A program made the translations under genes and the position numbers. From Pampus argenteus (Eukaryota > Chordata > Actinopteri > Scombriformes > Stromateidae), in the NCBI GenBank assembly GCA_036937835.1, contig CM072864.1, positions 7,971,001 to 8,035,000 on the forward strand: a stretch of DNA of 64,000 bases. Reading direction: 5' to 3'. Positions 13,889-23,415 of the stretch are shown here, in pieces. The notes under the pieces were generated by a model. The model did not search any database. It was given only the letters and a program-made list of their open reading frames with translations, and was not told where the DNA came from. Within the stretch, counting starts at the first letter, position 1. The number at the start of each line of letters is the position of its first letter.

Positions 13889-14857
13889 ATGAATAAGAGC
13901 TCCTGTCCTCGAGTCAGCTTTGACTTTGAACACACATTCCTGCCTCCTGTTTTCATCTTAGTATTCATCGTTGGTCTGGTGGCTAATGGATGGGGACTGA
14001 AGTCTTTGCTGCACAACTGGAAGAAACTTGGGAACGTCAATGTTTTTGTTCTGAACCTTGGTCTTGCAGATATTTTGTATCTGCTCACACTCCCATTTCT
14101 GATCGTGTACTACTTAAAGAAGAGTCGATGGATTTTTGGAGACGCATTCTGCAAGGTAACAAGATTCTGCTTTAACCTGAATTTATATGGCAGCATTGGG
14201 TTCCTCACTTGTATAAGTGTGTACAGGTACCTGGCCATTGTCCATCCAATGAGAGTGATGGGAAGATTAACTGTCACCCACTCTGTGGCTATCTCAATCA
14301 CTGTGTGGCTGTTGGTGACTGTTCAAAGTCTTCCAGACATTTTCTACACCAAAACATTTGGAAACAAGCCTGGGAAATGCTACGATACCACCCATAAGAG
14401 TTATGTTGAGAAATACCTGAACTACAGCCTTGGATGGACATTCACTGGGTTTTGTATCCCATTCCTCATCACACTGGGCTGCTACGGACATGTGATTGTC
14501 GTTCTCTGCCGCAAAAAAAACACTGATAAGGTACTGAAAAAGAGATGTTTGAGATTATTGCTCATCTTGATTGTCCTCTTCTCTGTGTGTTACATACCCT
14601 ATCATGTATTGCGAAACCTCAACCTCTGGTCAAGAGTTCTGTCCAAACAGCAGATATGTCATGAATGGTTTAATAGCGTCTTCATTGCCCATCAGATAAG
14701 TCGTGGACTTGTGTGTCTGAACAGTGCTCTCAACCCTCTGGTTTATCTTCATTTCCATGAGGATATTCTTGATCAGCTCAGACAGATGCTTAAGCGGTTT
14801 CGTCAGATGCTCAACTACAGTTCTGTGCCTGCAGCACAAAACACAGATGAGGTGTAA
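13889..14857 (+). CDS. P2Y-like nucleotide receptor, tandem copy 1
   Basis: Class A G-protein-coupled receptor of the P2Y purinoceptor type, 322 aa in one exon, predicted to sit in the plasma membrane. Seven hydrophobic segments are visible. Family marks are the TM2 motif LGLADILYLLTLP, the Cys88-Cys164 bridge pair, KCYDTT in extracellular loop 2 as in P2Y1, HVLR at 239-242 in TM6 (the HxxR/K nucleotide-binding motif), QISR at 269-272 in TM7, and NPLVY at 282-286. Cys6 and Cys257 could form the second P2Y disulfide. The usual DRY is VYR. Asn2 and Asn178 are possible glycosylation sites. It most resembles P2Y1 or P2Y11, but the subtype and ligand are not certain. AATAAA lies at 15753. Two near-copies follow on the same strand. 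Confidence 0.88.
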   Translation: MNKSSCPRVSFDFEHTFLPPVFILVFIVGLVANGWGLKSLLHNWKKLGNVNVFVLNLGLADILYLLTLPFLIVYYLKKSRWIFGDAFCKVTRFCFNLNLYGSIGFLTCISVYRYLAIVHPMRVMGRLTVTHSVAISITVWLLVTVQSLPDIFYTKTFGNKPGKCYDTTHKSYVEKYLNYSLGWTFTGFCIPFLITLGCYGHVIVVLCRKKNTDKVLKKRCLRLLLILIVLFSVCYIPYHVLRNLNLWSRVLSKQQICHEWFNSVFIAHQISRGLVCLNSALNPLVYLHFHEDILDQLRQMLKRFRQMLNYSSVPAAQNTDEV

Positions 14858-17115
14858 TACATTTATTAATAGTAATTCTGTCAATGTTTTCCCCAGTATC
14901 CCAATTCGTCAATGATGTAACACGGCCTGCTCAAGTTTCCACAGTGTAAATAATCTGCTATGTGAATGATCATCTTCTGCCACTATAAGACATTTATTGT
15001 GCTAGATCAATATTTTTGTTTTATATTTTGCTATTGCAAAAAAAGCAAAGAGTAGTAAAATGTACTTAAACAACCCTGATAATTTCACAGTTCTCTTTCA
15101 GAAAGGCTTGTGTAGAAAATATGACCACCTATTTTGGTTGCAGTAGGAGGCTCGGTAATAAGCATGAACAGGAAGTTAATGTGGGCCTGAATGTGTATAA
15201 TAAGCAGGATGTAAATTATGTATGCTTGACTGACAACAAGAGAAAGCTTGTGGTACAAGCAAAGAGCAACACAATGCTTTCAAACTCATCAACACCACTC
15301 ATCTACTGAGATACTATTTTATACAGTGACTTAGGATATTGTGTTATTATTGCGTTTTGTGTCTTTCAAGGAGATGAACTTTTTAGGAAAAGAAACTATG
15401 ACCGTTGACGGTAATTAAACCAGTTAAAAAAATATTTAATCTGTTTGACCCATGCAACCTGTTCAATAGTTAGTTAGTTGGCTGATAAACCAAAGCAACA
15501 TTGCCTTCTGTTTGAGAAATAGACACAGAAATAGGATCATCTGCAGGTTAGGGTTAGTGAACATATTAACACAATGCATAGCATAAACAGAGTAAACAAT
15601 AAATAAAATAAGAAAAGGTTGGTTAGAATTGGCTCAGAATACTGTTCAAATGATGTATGACCATGCTGTTGTTGTCATGTGAATATAATTCAGATTTGTA
15701 TATGTGGACAATTATGTTCATATATGCAGAGAAAAACTTTTATAATGACTTAAATAAAAAGATGTCTAAATCTTCAAGTGTTAATATGTGGTTATGATTG
15801 TTCAGAAAGGCTTGTAGTTTTTTCTCTGAAGTAGGAGCTCCACCACCAGAGGGAGACTCCTAACTTCCCTTTTGTATGAGTGAAAAACTGTCCCTGCACG
15901 CTTACACAACGTAAACAACATCATGCACCTGTACTGTACTAAAACTGCACTGCAAAAACTCTATAAATAAATGAGATAATCTCATATTTAGATGTAACAT
16001 CTAGTCAGACGTTTTTACATACGAATTGGATTATCTGGTGCCGACTATGCAGGGGTGTTAGAATTAATTATACTAAATGTCCTTTGTCTTGTCTTAATTA
16101 GCTTTTTTTTTTTCTTATTTTATCTTATTTGGGGTTATATTTAGATAGATACAGCACAAGTATCATGTCTTTTTCAGGACTTGTATTATGCTTTAATACT
16201 TGTTTTAAACTCAGCAGTTTCAAGACAAAAAAAAAAAAAAAAACATATTTGTTTTGGAAGTGTGTGAGGGTATATTCTCAAATTTATATTGGGGCAAAAT
16301 ATATCATGTCAAGGTTTACACTTATTTGCAAGCGTTAATTTTATAAAAACCTGTTGCGTTCCAGTAGTGCTTCAGATGTCCCATTCAATAAAATACAAAC
16401 CTATAGTCAGAGTAATTAGTAGACCTAACACCTTTCTCTGATGATAAAAAATAATATGAACTAGAATAGCACATATCGTACATCCACGGTACATGTGGGA
16501 ACAAACTATACCATGAAGTAAGTCAATCGTTAGTAATCAATAGTGTCATCAAAGGTGAGATTTGTTCGTAAACCAAAGTAAAAAGTGAAAAGTCAAAGGT
16601 TCACTAAAGTTATTGAGAGTCAAACTGTTGGGATCATGAATATGGGTACTAACTTTTGTTCCAATCTATCTCGATGTCGAGATATTTCAATAGACTAGTA
16701 GAAACTTGGACCAGCTGGTGGCATCAGAAGTAAAGTCAGGGGATCACTAGTCAAGCAGGTTCATCCTCCATGAATGTCTCTATCAAATTATGTTCCAATC
16801 AATACAGTAGATGTTGAGATAGTTCAATGGATTAGTGAAAGCTTAGAGGCACTTAGAGGAAACCTCATGATTCTAATTTAAAATAATGTCACTCAAAAAA
16901 CATAAAGGTCAATTATTGCAGCGTGTTGTCAACATCAGAAGCTACATATAGAGGGTAACGTTCAACCTTAGAAAGTTGGCAGTATAATTTGATTAAGATC
17001 TGTGACCTCAAATCTACATTTGAGCACTTCAAACAGGAAACTCACCATATACAGGTCATGTTCTCTCTGGTTTGGTTCTCTCAGGGTTTGTAATAACCTC
17101 TTTTCAGCAGACAGA
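14858..17115. other. Spacer between P2Y copies 1 and 2
   Basis: The first 60 bp after copy 1 resemble the sequence after copy 3 (AATTCTGTNAATNTTTTCCCCAGTA), so that part was duplicated with the gene. The rest shows no coding similarity. An A-run at about 16228 and a dispersed repeat piece near 16620-16870 are the only landmarks. A pyrimidine-rich TTTTCAG at 17101-17107, just before the copy 2 start codon, could be a splice acceptor for a non-coding 5' exon. Confidence 0.55.
16620..16870. repeat. Common fish interspersed repeat, third fragment
   Basis: It contains two similar stretches (CTAACTTTTGTTCCAATCTATCTCGATGTCGAGATA and AAATTATGTTCCAATCAATACAGTAGATGTTGAGATA), each followed by TTCAATRGA. 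It is therefore either an internal direct repeat of about 130 bp or two neighbouring copies. It resembles the repeat seen at 5690 and 7076. No coding capacity. Confidence 0.45.
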
Positions 17116-18051
17116 ATGAATAAAAGCTCCTGTCCTCGAGTCAGCTTTGACTTTGAACACACATTCCTGCCTCCTGTTTTCATCTTAGTATTCATCGTTG
17201 GTCTGGTGGCTAATGGATGGGGACTGAAGTCTTTGCTGCACAACTGGAAGAAACTTGGGAACGTCAATGTTTTTGTTCTGAACCTTGGTCTTGCAGATAT
17301 TTTGTATCTGCTCACACTCCCATTTCTGATGGTGTACTACTTTAAGAGGAGTCAATGGATCTTTGGAGACGCATTCTGCAAGGTAACCAGATTCTGCTTC
17401 AACCTGAATTTATATGGCAGCATTGGGTTCCTCACTTGTATAAGTGTGTACAGGTACCTGGCCATTGTCCATCCACTGAGAGTGATGGGAAGATTAACTG
17501 TCACCCACTCTGTGGCTATCTCAATCACTGTGTGGCTGTTGGTGACTGTTCAAAGTCTTCCAGACATTTTCTACACCAAAACATTTGGAAACAATCCTGG
17601 GAAATGCTACGATACCACCCATAAGAGTTATGTTGAGAAATACCTGAACTACAGCCTTGGATGGACATTCACTGGATTTTGTATCCCATTCCTCATCACG
17701 CTGGGCTGCTACGGACATGTGATTGTCGTTCTCTGCCGCAAAAAAAACACTGACAAGGTACTGAAAAAGAGATGTTTGAGATTATTGCTCATCTTGATTG
17801 TCCTCTTCTCTGTGTGTTACATACCCTATCATGTATTGCGAAACCTCAACCTCTGGTCAAGAGTTCTGTCCAAACAGCAGATATGTCAGGAATGGTTTAA
17901 TAGCGTCTACATTGCCCATCAGATAAGTCGTGGACTTGTGTGTCTGAACAGTGCTCTCAACCCTCTGGTTTATCTTCATGAAGATAAACGGGAAAATCGT
18001 GATCAAGTCAGACAGATGCTCCAGCGAGATCATCAGATGTTCATGATGTAG
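17116..18051 (+). CDS. P2Y-like nucleotide receptor, tandem copy 2 (divergent tail)
   Basis: Second member of the triplet, 311 aa in one exon. It is nearly identical to copy 1 from the start codon to TM7, with the same HVLR, QISR and NPLVY motifs and conserved cysteines. Differences include LMVYYFKRSQW in place of LIVYYLKKSRW at the end of TM2, Leu at the MRVMG position, Asn before PGKCYD, and Gln/Tyr where copy 1 has His258/Phe264. After NPLVYLH the tail diverges completely and ends early (...QMFMM), without the SSVPAAQN end of the other two. The start is the first ATG; the frame is open upstream by chance but has no earlier ATG. AATAAA lies at 18203, about 150 bp after the stop. Confidence 0.87.
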   Translation: MNKSSCPRVSFDFEHTFLPPVFILVFIVGLVANGWGLKSLLHNWKKLGNVNVFVLNLGLADILYLLTLPFLMVYYFKRSQWIFGDAFCKVTRFCFNLNLYGSIGFLTCISVYRYLAIVHPLRVMGRLTVTHSVAISITVWLLVTVQSLPDIFYTKTFGNNPGKCYDTTHKSYVEKYLNYSLGWTFTGFCIPFLITLGCYGHVIVVLCRKKNTDKVLKKRCLRLLLILIVLFSVCYIPYHVLRNLNLWSRVLSKQQICQEWFNSVYIAHQISRGLVCLNSALNPLVYLHEDKRENRDQVRQMLQRDHQMFMM

Positions 18052-19156
18052 TTGTCCATCATAGCTAGTGGCATTATATTACTATAATATGATTTCAATT
18101 GTCATTCTCTTATTGCATTCTTTGCTTCTGCTGTATGATAGTAACATTTTTGATGTTTTGTGGTGGTCATGCTGCAGTTACCACATGCAGGGAAAACGTC
18201 TGAATAAACAGAAAATTCAGACAACCTGTCTCTGTCTACTTTCACATCACATTTCTGGGGTGATTAGGATCATGTAATGTGTCTTGTGGTTGAAAAACAC
18301 AGTGCCATGCATGCTCTCTATTTGTTTAAAACAGGATGTAGTTTGAGAAATGAAAATGCACTGCCAACGGGACTGATATTGTTTGAGCTTCAGTGGCTTT
18401 CAGAAGCCTGTATATCATCTACAAATCAGGGCCATTATAAACTGACACTTATTACTATTAGTGTAAGCTCATAACAAAGTATTTTGCTGCCACAGCTCGG
18501 CTCCAAGCCCATTTGTTCTGTAAATCTTTAAAAATAGGTCACAAATATACAGTATAGATTAATATATTTAAAAAGGGCAAACAAATTTTCTAAAAACAAG
18601 AGGGCACTGTAGCTTTATAGTAAATGTTGCTTAAACTGGAGAAAATGTTGCATTTTTAAGGAACAATTTTCAGCTGGTGATGAATATACATTAATACACA
18701 TTCGGTGCTATAGTTAGTATAGGGTGATGCAGGAGGCTGTCTGTTGGATCAACTCAAAATAAACTAGTACTGGTGTTTATAATAATGAATTATCATAATG
18801 ATTGTAACCGCGTGGCTCACCGGTGTGTTTCTTATAGTGTTTGGATGAGAATAGAGGTCTATATAAAATGATCAATTCATCATTGGTTTCTGCCTTTTCA
18901 TGGGATTTACTGACAATAAAACAAATAAAGAATATTACCACTTGCATTCACATGAGATTTGAGAGTCAGTTACTGTTGTTGTTTGACTCTTAGCTTTGAT
19001 TTCACAAGATCTTTCATCATTTATCTATAGTATGACAAATTTAAGAGATGTCTCAACCACGGACTGTACGGGAAGTCACTTTTTTTTTTTCCTCTCACTA
19101 CTGAATTCACATCGCTTTTCTGGAAAACACCAGGACACTCACAGAGGGAGAAGACA
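18052..19156. other. Spacer between P2Y copies 2 and 3
   Basis: No similarity to the sequence flanking copies 1 or 3 is obvious, and no coding exon was seen. It includes the copy 2 polyadenylation signal at 18203-18208 and a poly(T) tract at 19080-19090, shortly before the copy 3 leader. Confidence 0.5.
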
Positions 19157-20122
19157 ATGAATAAAAGCTCCTGTCCTCGAGTCAGCTTTGACTTTGAACA
19201 CACATTCCTGCCTCCTGTTTTCATCTTAGTATTCATCGTTGGTCTGGTGGCTAATGGATGGGGACTGAAGTCTTTGCTGCACAACTGGAAGAAACTAAAC
19301 ATCATCAATGTTTTTGTTCTGAACCTTGGTCTTGCAGATATTTTGTATCTGCTCACACTCCCATTTCTGATCGTGTACTACTTAAAGAAGAGTCGATGGA
19401 TCTTTGGAGACGCATTCTGCAAGGTAACCAGATTCTGCTTCAACCTGAATTTATATGGCAGCATTGGGTTCCTCACTTGTATAAGTGTGTACAGGTACCT
19501 GGCCATTGTCCATCCAATAAGAGTGATGAGAAGATTAACTGTCACCCACTCTGTGGCTATCTCAATCACTGTGTGGCTGTTGGTGACTGTTCAAAGTCTT
19601 CCAGACATTTTCTACACCAAAACATTTGGAAACAAGCCTGGGAAATGTTACGATACCACCCATAAGAGTTATGTTGAGAAATACCTGAACTACAGCCGTG
19701 GATTGACATTCACTGGATTTTGTATCCCCTTCCTCATCACGCTGGGCTGCTACGGACATGTGATTGTCGTTCTCTGCCGCAAAAACACTGACATGGTACA
19801 GAAAAAGAGAAGTTTGAGATTATTGCTCATCTTGATTGTCCTCTTCTCTGTGTGTTACATACCCTATCATGTATTCCGAAACCTCAACCTCTGGTCAAGA
19901 GTTCTGTCCAAACAGCAGATATGTCAGGAATGGTTTAATAGCGTCTACATTGCTCATCAGATAAGTCGTGGACTTGTGTGTCTGAACAGTGCTCTCAACC
20001 CTCTGGTTTATCTTCATGGAAATGAAGATATTCTTGGTCAGCTCAGACAGATGCTTAAGCGGTTTCGTCAGATGCTCAACTCCAGTCCTGTGCCTGCAGC
20101 ACAAAATAATAGTCTGGGATAG
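19157..20122 (+). CDS. P2Y-like nucleotide receptor, tandem copy 3
   Basis: Third member of the triplet, 321 aa in one exon. It keeps the P2Y marks (KCYDTT in loop 2, Hxx R in TM6, QISR in TM7, NPLVY) and shares the C-terminal tail type of copy 1. Distinct residues include NII for GNV at the start of TM2, RRL for GRL in intracellular loop 2, SRGLTF for SLGWTF near TM5, and a third-loop change (one Lys codon lost; DMVQKKRS for DKVLKKRC). It also shares Gln and Tyr with copy 2 at positions equivalent to 258 and 264 of copy 1, so its variants are a mosaic. Intracellular loop changes could alter G-protein coupling; that is inference. AATAAA lies at 20257. The UGT gene on the other strand converges on it. 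Confidence 0.87.
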   Translation: MNKSSCPRVSFDFEHTFLPPVFILVFIVGLVANGWGLKSLLHNWKKLNIINVFVLNLGLADILYLLTLPFLIVYYLKKSRWIFGDAFCKVTRFCFNLNLYGSIGFLTCISVYRYLAIVHPIRVMRRLTVTHSVAISITVWLLVTVQSLPDIFYTKTFGNKPGKCYDTTHKSYVEKYLNYSRGLTFTGFCIPFLITLGCYGHVIVVLCRKNTDMVQKKRSLRLLLILIVLFSVCYIPYHVFRNLNLWSRVLSKQQICQEWFNSVYIAHQISRGLVCLNSALNPLVYLHGNEDILGQLRQMLKRFRQMLNSSPVPAAQNNSLG

Positions 20123-20697
20123 GACAAATAATTCTGTAAATATTTTCCCCAGTAATTCCAGTTGTGCCCCATGCTATTGTGTTATTATGTACAGTATAGC
20201 ACATTGAGTTTACCTCTAATGAAATGTGCTTAAAATCATATAACTGTGTATATTTAAATAAAATACTAAGTTGATTTGCTTTGCCTCGTGCAAATTATGA
20301 AATATTCTTCTACCATAAGCATCACCCTTTCGTATGTTTATTTGTAATTCATGTATTCATAAGAACCAAAACTTGTGTTTTCAAAAACAATAAATTGTCA
20401 CCAGCACTAAGATTTTTATTTTCATTTATTATTATAGGTAGTGCAACATACAAATGAACTAACTATCAGCTAAAACCACAAACCATATGTCTCAAAATAT
20501 ATTTTTTGTTGTACCTTTAAAATACTAATAATTTGAACATGTTAAATGTAGCCTATTACCGTATATTATCTAATTAACATTTCAACACTTTATCAATAAT
20601 ATATAATATTCATGTTAGTGCTGTATATTGCCCCCTGTTGTCATTACATAATGTAAATTATGGCTCTGTATTATCTCACTTTTATCAACTTTTCAAC

Positions 20698-20703
20698 TTT
20701 ATT
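20698..20703 (-). terminator. Candidate polyadenylation signal of the UGT gene
   Basis: AATAAA on the minus strand lies only about 15 nt past the UGT stop codon. That would give a very short 3' UTR. Further signals downstream, such as the AT-rich stretch near 20410-20430, could be used instead. Confidence 0.4.
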
Positions 20704-20717
20704 TATCATCAAGTAAT

Positions 20718-22328
20718 CTATTCACTCTTGGACTTGGATTTGGACTTCTTGGTCCTCATTAGATATTGAATGAGACGTTTACAGCAAACCCAAATTAATG
20801 CCATGATCAGCAAACAAAATGCTACAATGACTGCTATCACATCCAGACAGTGATAGGCATAGCACGGCAACTTATATGATTCAGTGCGCAGATGTGCTAC
20901 ACCCTTGTGCCTCATGACATACTCGATCCAGAAAATGGCACTGTCTATGGGTTTCATTGGTTTGTCATGATGAAGTTGTGACAGTTTGAGCATATTCTTT
21001 TTGTAGGGTTTTTCTGGGTCAAGAATATTCTTCAGAGCGCTTGTCAGAGACTCTACATCCAGTTTTGTCACTTCAACAATCTCAGCCACTCCTCGGGCCT
21101 TCATACGCACCATGTTGTCGTCCTGGTCAAAAATGAGAGGAATGCCCAGAACTGGGACACCATGGTAGATGGCCTCATAAATGCTGTTAGTACCTCCATG
21201 TGTGACAAAAACCTTGGTTTTAGGGTGACCTAGTATGTCGTTTTGAGGAAGCCATTCAACCAGCATGGTGTTGTTTCCCAGAGTGACAGGTCTTTCTCCA
21301 ACGTGTCTCCACACAACCTTCTGAGGGAGGTTGGCAAATGCCGAGGCGATGATCTCTGACATTTCGGGGCCGAGGTCACTAAGCAGGGTTCCCAGAGACA
21401 TGACGATCACCCCGTGTTCACCAGAACTCTGCACAAATTCCTCTAAATCGGATGCAAGAGGCTTGGAGGGCTTACCCTGAAACCCTCCAATGTAGACGAC
21501 ATTGGGCATGGTGGGGCGAGGCAACTCAAATGTAAAGTCAACCCGCATTAACCAGAGATCAGCTCTCTGCATGAGTGACATGACACTGACATCAGGTCCA
21601 AAATAATGATCGCACACAGCTTGGTAAGGCGGATTGGAGACATAGTGGTACATGTAAACCAGTACGCTATGATACATTATATTACTGATTCTTTGAAAAA
21701 AGTCCATTTTGTCAGAGAAATGAGAGAACAACTCGGGGACGTAGGACAGAGGAGAGGGAGCAATGGCGAAGTGTGCCTCTCCAGTGAAAATCCAGCGCAC
21801 ATTGAAAACCAAGGGGAGCTGGAGATAGTGTGCCAACAGCACTCCGCCTGGAAATGCAGGGTCAGTCAGAAACAGATCATATCCAGTTTCCTTAAGCTCC
21901 TTACTTAATGTCTTATTCTCAAAGATGCTGATAACCAGTTTTGCCACAACTTTATGGTTTTCCTCAATCATGTTGAAAAGGTTCTTATAAAAGTCCAGAA
22001 ACGCCCATAGCGACCCTTGACGCTGTCGGATCTCTATTGAACTCTTCAAGAAAGAGGCCATGAAGTTTTGACTCTCTATGTTTTGAACCTGCTCCTGGGT
22101 GACGGTGATGGAGGTGTAATAGGGCGAGAATTCGGAAACGTACCAGCTGGTAGAAGAACGCAGCACTGTGATTTGATGTCCTCGAGAATGAAGCTCCTCC
22201 ACTAGGATTTTCATGTTAAGCCAGTGGCTTCCATCTACAGGGTAAACCAGCACTTTTCGACCATCACAACCGTAGTACAGAGTGGCTGAAAAGAGCAGGA
22301 AAAACACCAGGGCTGGATATGACCCCAT
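20718..22328 (-). CDS. UDP-glucuronosyltransferase, intronless coding region (UGT5-like)
   Basis: Membrane enzyme of the endoplasmic reticulum that transfers glucuronic acid from UDP-glucuronate to lipophilic compounds such as steroids, bile pigments and xenobiotics. The 536-aa protein has an N-terminal signal peptide, the early motif PVDGSHWLNM with the likely catalytic His, and the sugar-nucleotide signature around residue 374 (FVTHGGTNSIYEAIYHGVP, then PLIFDQDDN). It also has a C-terminal membrane segment and a short Lys-rich tail (TKKSKSKSKSE), as expected of a luminal enzyme with a cytosolic anchor. The start is the ATG at 22328, two bases after a splice acceptor, so an intron separates it from a 5' non-coding exon. 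A single coding exon fits the fish-specific UGT5 family; the family label is inferred, the enzyme class is secure. Confidence 0.9.
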   Translation of the reverse strand: MGSYPALVFFLLFSATLYYGCDGRKVLVYPVDGSHWLNMKILVEELHSRGHQITVLRSSTSWYVSEFSPYYTSITVTQEQVQNIESQNFMASFLKSSIEIRQRQGSLWAFLDFYKNLFNMIEENHKVVAKLVISIFENKTLSKELKETGYDLFLTDPAFPGGVLLAHYLQLPLVFNVRWIFTGEAHFAIAPSPLSYVPELFSHFSDKMDFFQRISNIMYHSVLVYMYHYVSNPPYQAVCDHYFGPDVSVMSLMQRADLWLMRVDFTFELPRPTMPNVVYIGGFQGKPSKPLASDLEEFVQSSGEHGVIVMSLGTLLSDLGPEMSEIIASAFANLPQKVVWRHVGERPVTLGNNTMLVEWLPQNDILGHPKTKVFVTHGGTNSIYEAIYHGVPVLGIPLIFDQDDNMVRMKARGVAEIVEVTKLDVESLTSALKNILDPEKPYKKNMLKLSQLHHDKPMKPIDSAIFWIEYVMRHKGVAHLRTESYKLPCYAYHCLDVIAVIVAFCLLIMALIWVCCKRLIQYLMRTKKSKSKSKSE

Positions 22329-23358
22329 CACTGTGGAAGAGACAGAACATATAGTTTCAGTTTATAGTGTTCAAGCTAACATGGTGTAGTTTTTAGGTGG
22401 AAAATTCCATCTTCGCGTTACTGCAATGCTACTGCACTTCAGCACGAAAATACGAAAAAAATTATATACTCCAAAGACTAACTTCGGAAGATTCAAGATC
22501 CATTATATTAACTCAGATTGCTGAAGCCTAATGACAGCTTCATACAAACTTGAACTATATATTTAGCAAGAAACAATGACTGAGTAAACCATCTTTTGAA
22601 TATGTTAGAAGGGAATCTTCTAGTATCCTACAAGCAAAAGAAATGATCACGCATGATTGTATTGTTTTAAAACAGACTTAAAAATGTGTGACTCTATTTT
22701 TTAATAAGGCGGTGGATAGTAATAATACTGATAAATCATACTTTTTAAAGCCTGGATTGACATTTCTTAGTAAAGCTTTTCTAATACTGTATGAGGTTTG
22801 GCAATAATGTAACACATACGGCATACAGATACTATTCTTTTTTTTTTTTTCCTGGTTAAGTAATGTTCAGTACTAATTAACCAAGCCAAAGTCCTTGTGC
22901 GCTTCAGTGTCATGCATCCCTTCTTCACAATTTGCACAGCATGTTATTAAATTTAAAATCCTAAAAGTATTAGACTGAAATTGAGGCAAAAAAAAAAAAA
23001 AAGTAACATGACAAAACACTCCAGGGTGCAAATCTATATAGTTTGTGAGCATAGCAAGTAATCAAGTGATCCGAGGCACAACCACAGACCTGTATAAAAA
23101 AGTACACAGGAAAACCTCAAATGTACTCAAACGTAAGTGAAATGGGGCATGATAGCTTAGACAATAGATACAAAGTATGTACATGTACAAGTATTGAACC
23201 AACATGTTAGTCTGTTAGTTTGTGTAACTGTGGTGTGATTGAATGCACCTAAACATTATTTTCTCTTAAAACCATATTATGCATAAAATACTTCAGAAAT
23301 GAGCGAAACTGAGCAAACAAGCAACAACAAAGAGTTTGTTAGTAAAATAGATCCTCAC

Positions 23359-23415
23359 CTCAGGTCTTCGCGGCCTCAGACTCTGTGACTCTCTGACACC
23401 AACAGTGTCTGAGCC
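23359..23415 (-). other. Probable 5' non-coding exon of the UGT gene
   Basis: On the minus strand a good donor (CCTGAG|GTGAGG) ends at 23359. The matching acceptor (TCTTCCACAG) lies two bases before the UGT ATG. Together they define a leader exon and an intron of about 1 kb. The 5' edge is a guess. RNA data would be needed for proof. Confidence 0.45.

Noticed and set aside
17002..17115. A 38-residue N-terminal extension of P2Y copy 2
   Set aside because: The frame is open by chance, starts with GTG not ATG, has no counterpart in copies 1 and 3, and contains a plausible splice acceptor.
13846..19759. Repeated antisense open frames across the three P2Y genes
   Set aside because: They appear in the same place in each copy only because the sense sequence is repeated; they carry no domain and overlap strong receptor coding sequence.
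20620..20640. CTCF-like GCCCCCTGTTG strings (also near 348)
   Set aside because: Only the GGGGGC core fits; the remaining bases of the consensus are poor, and such strings are common in fish repeats.
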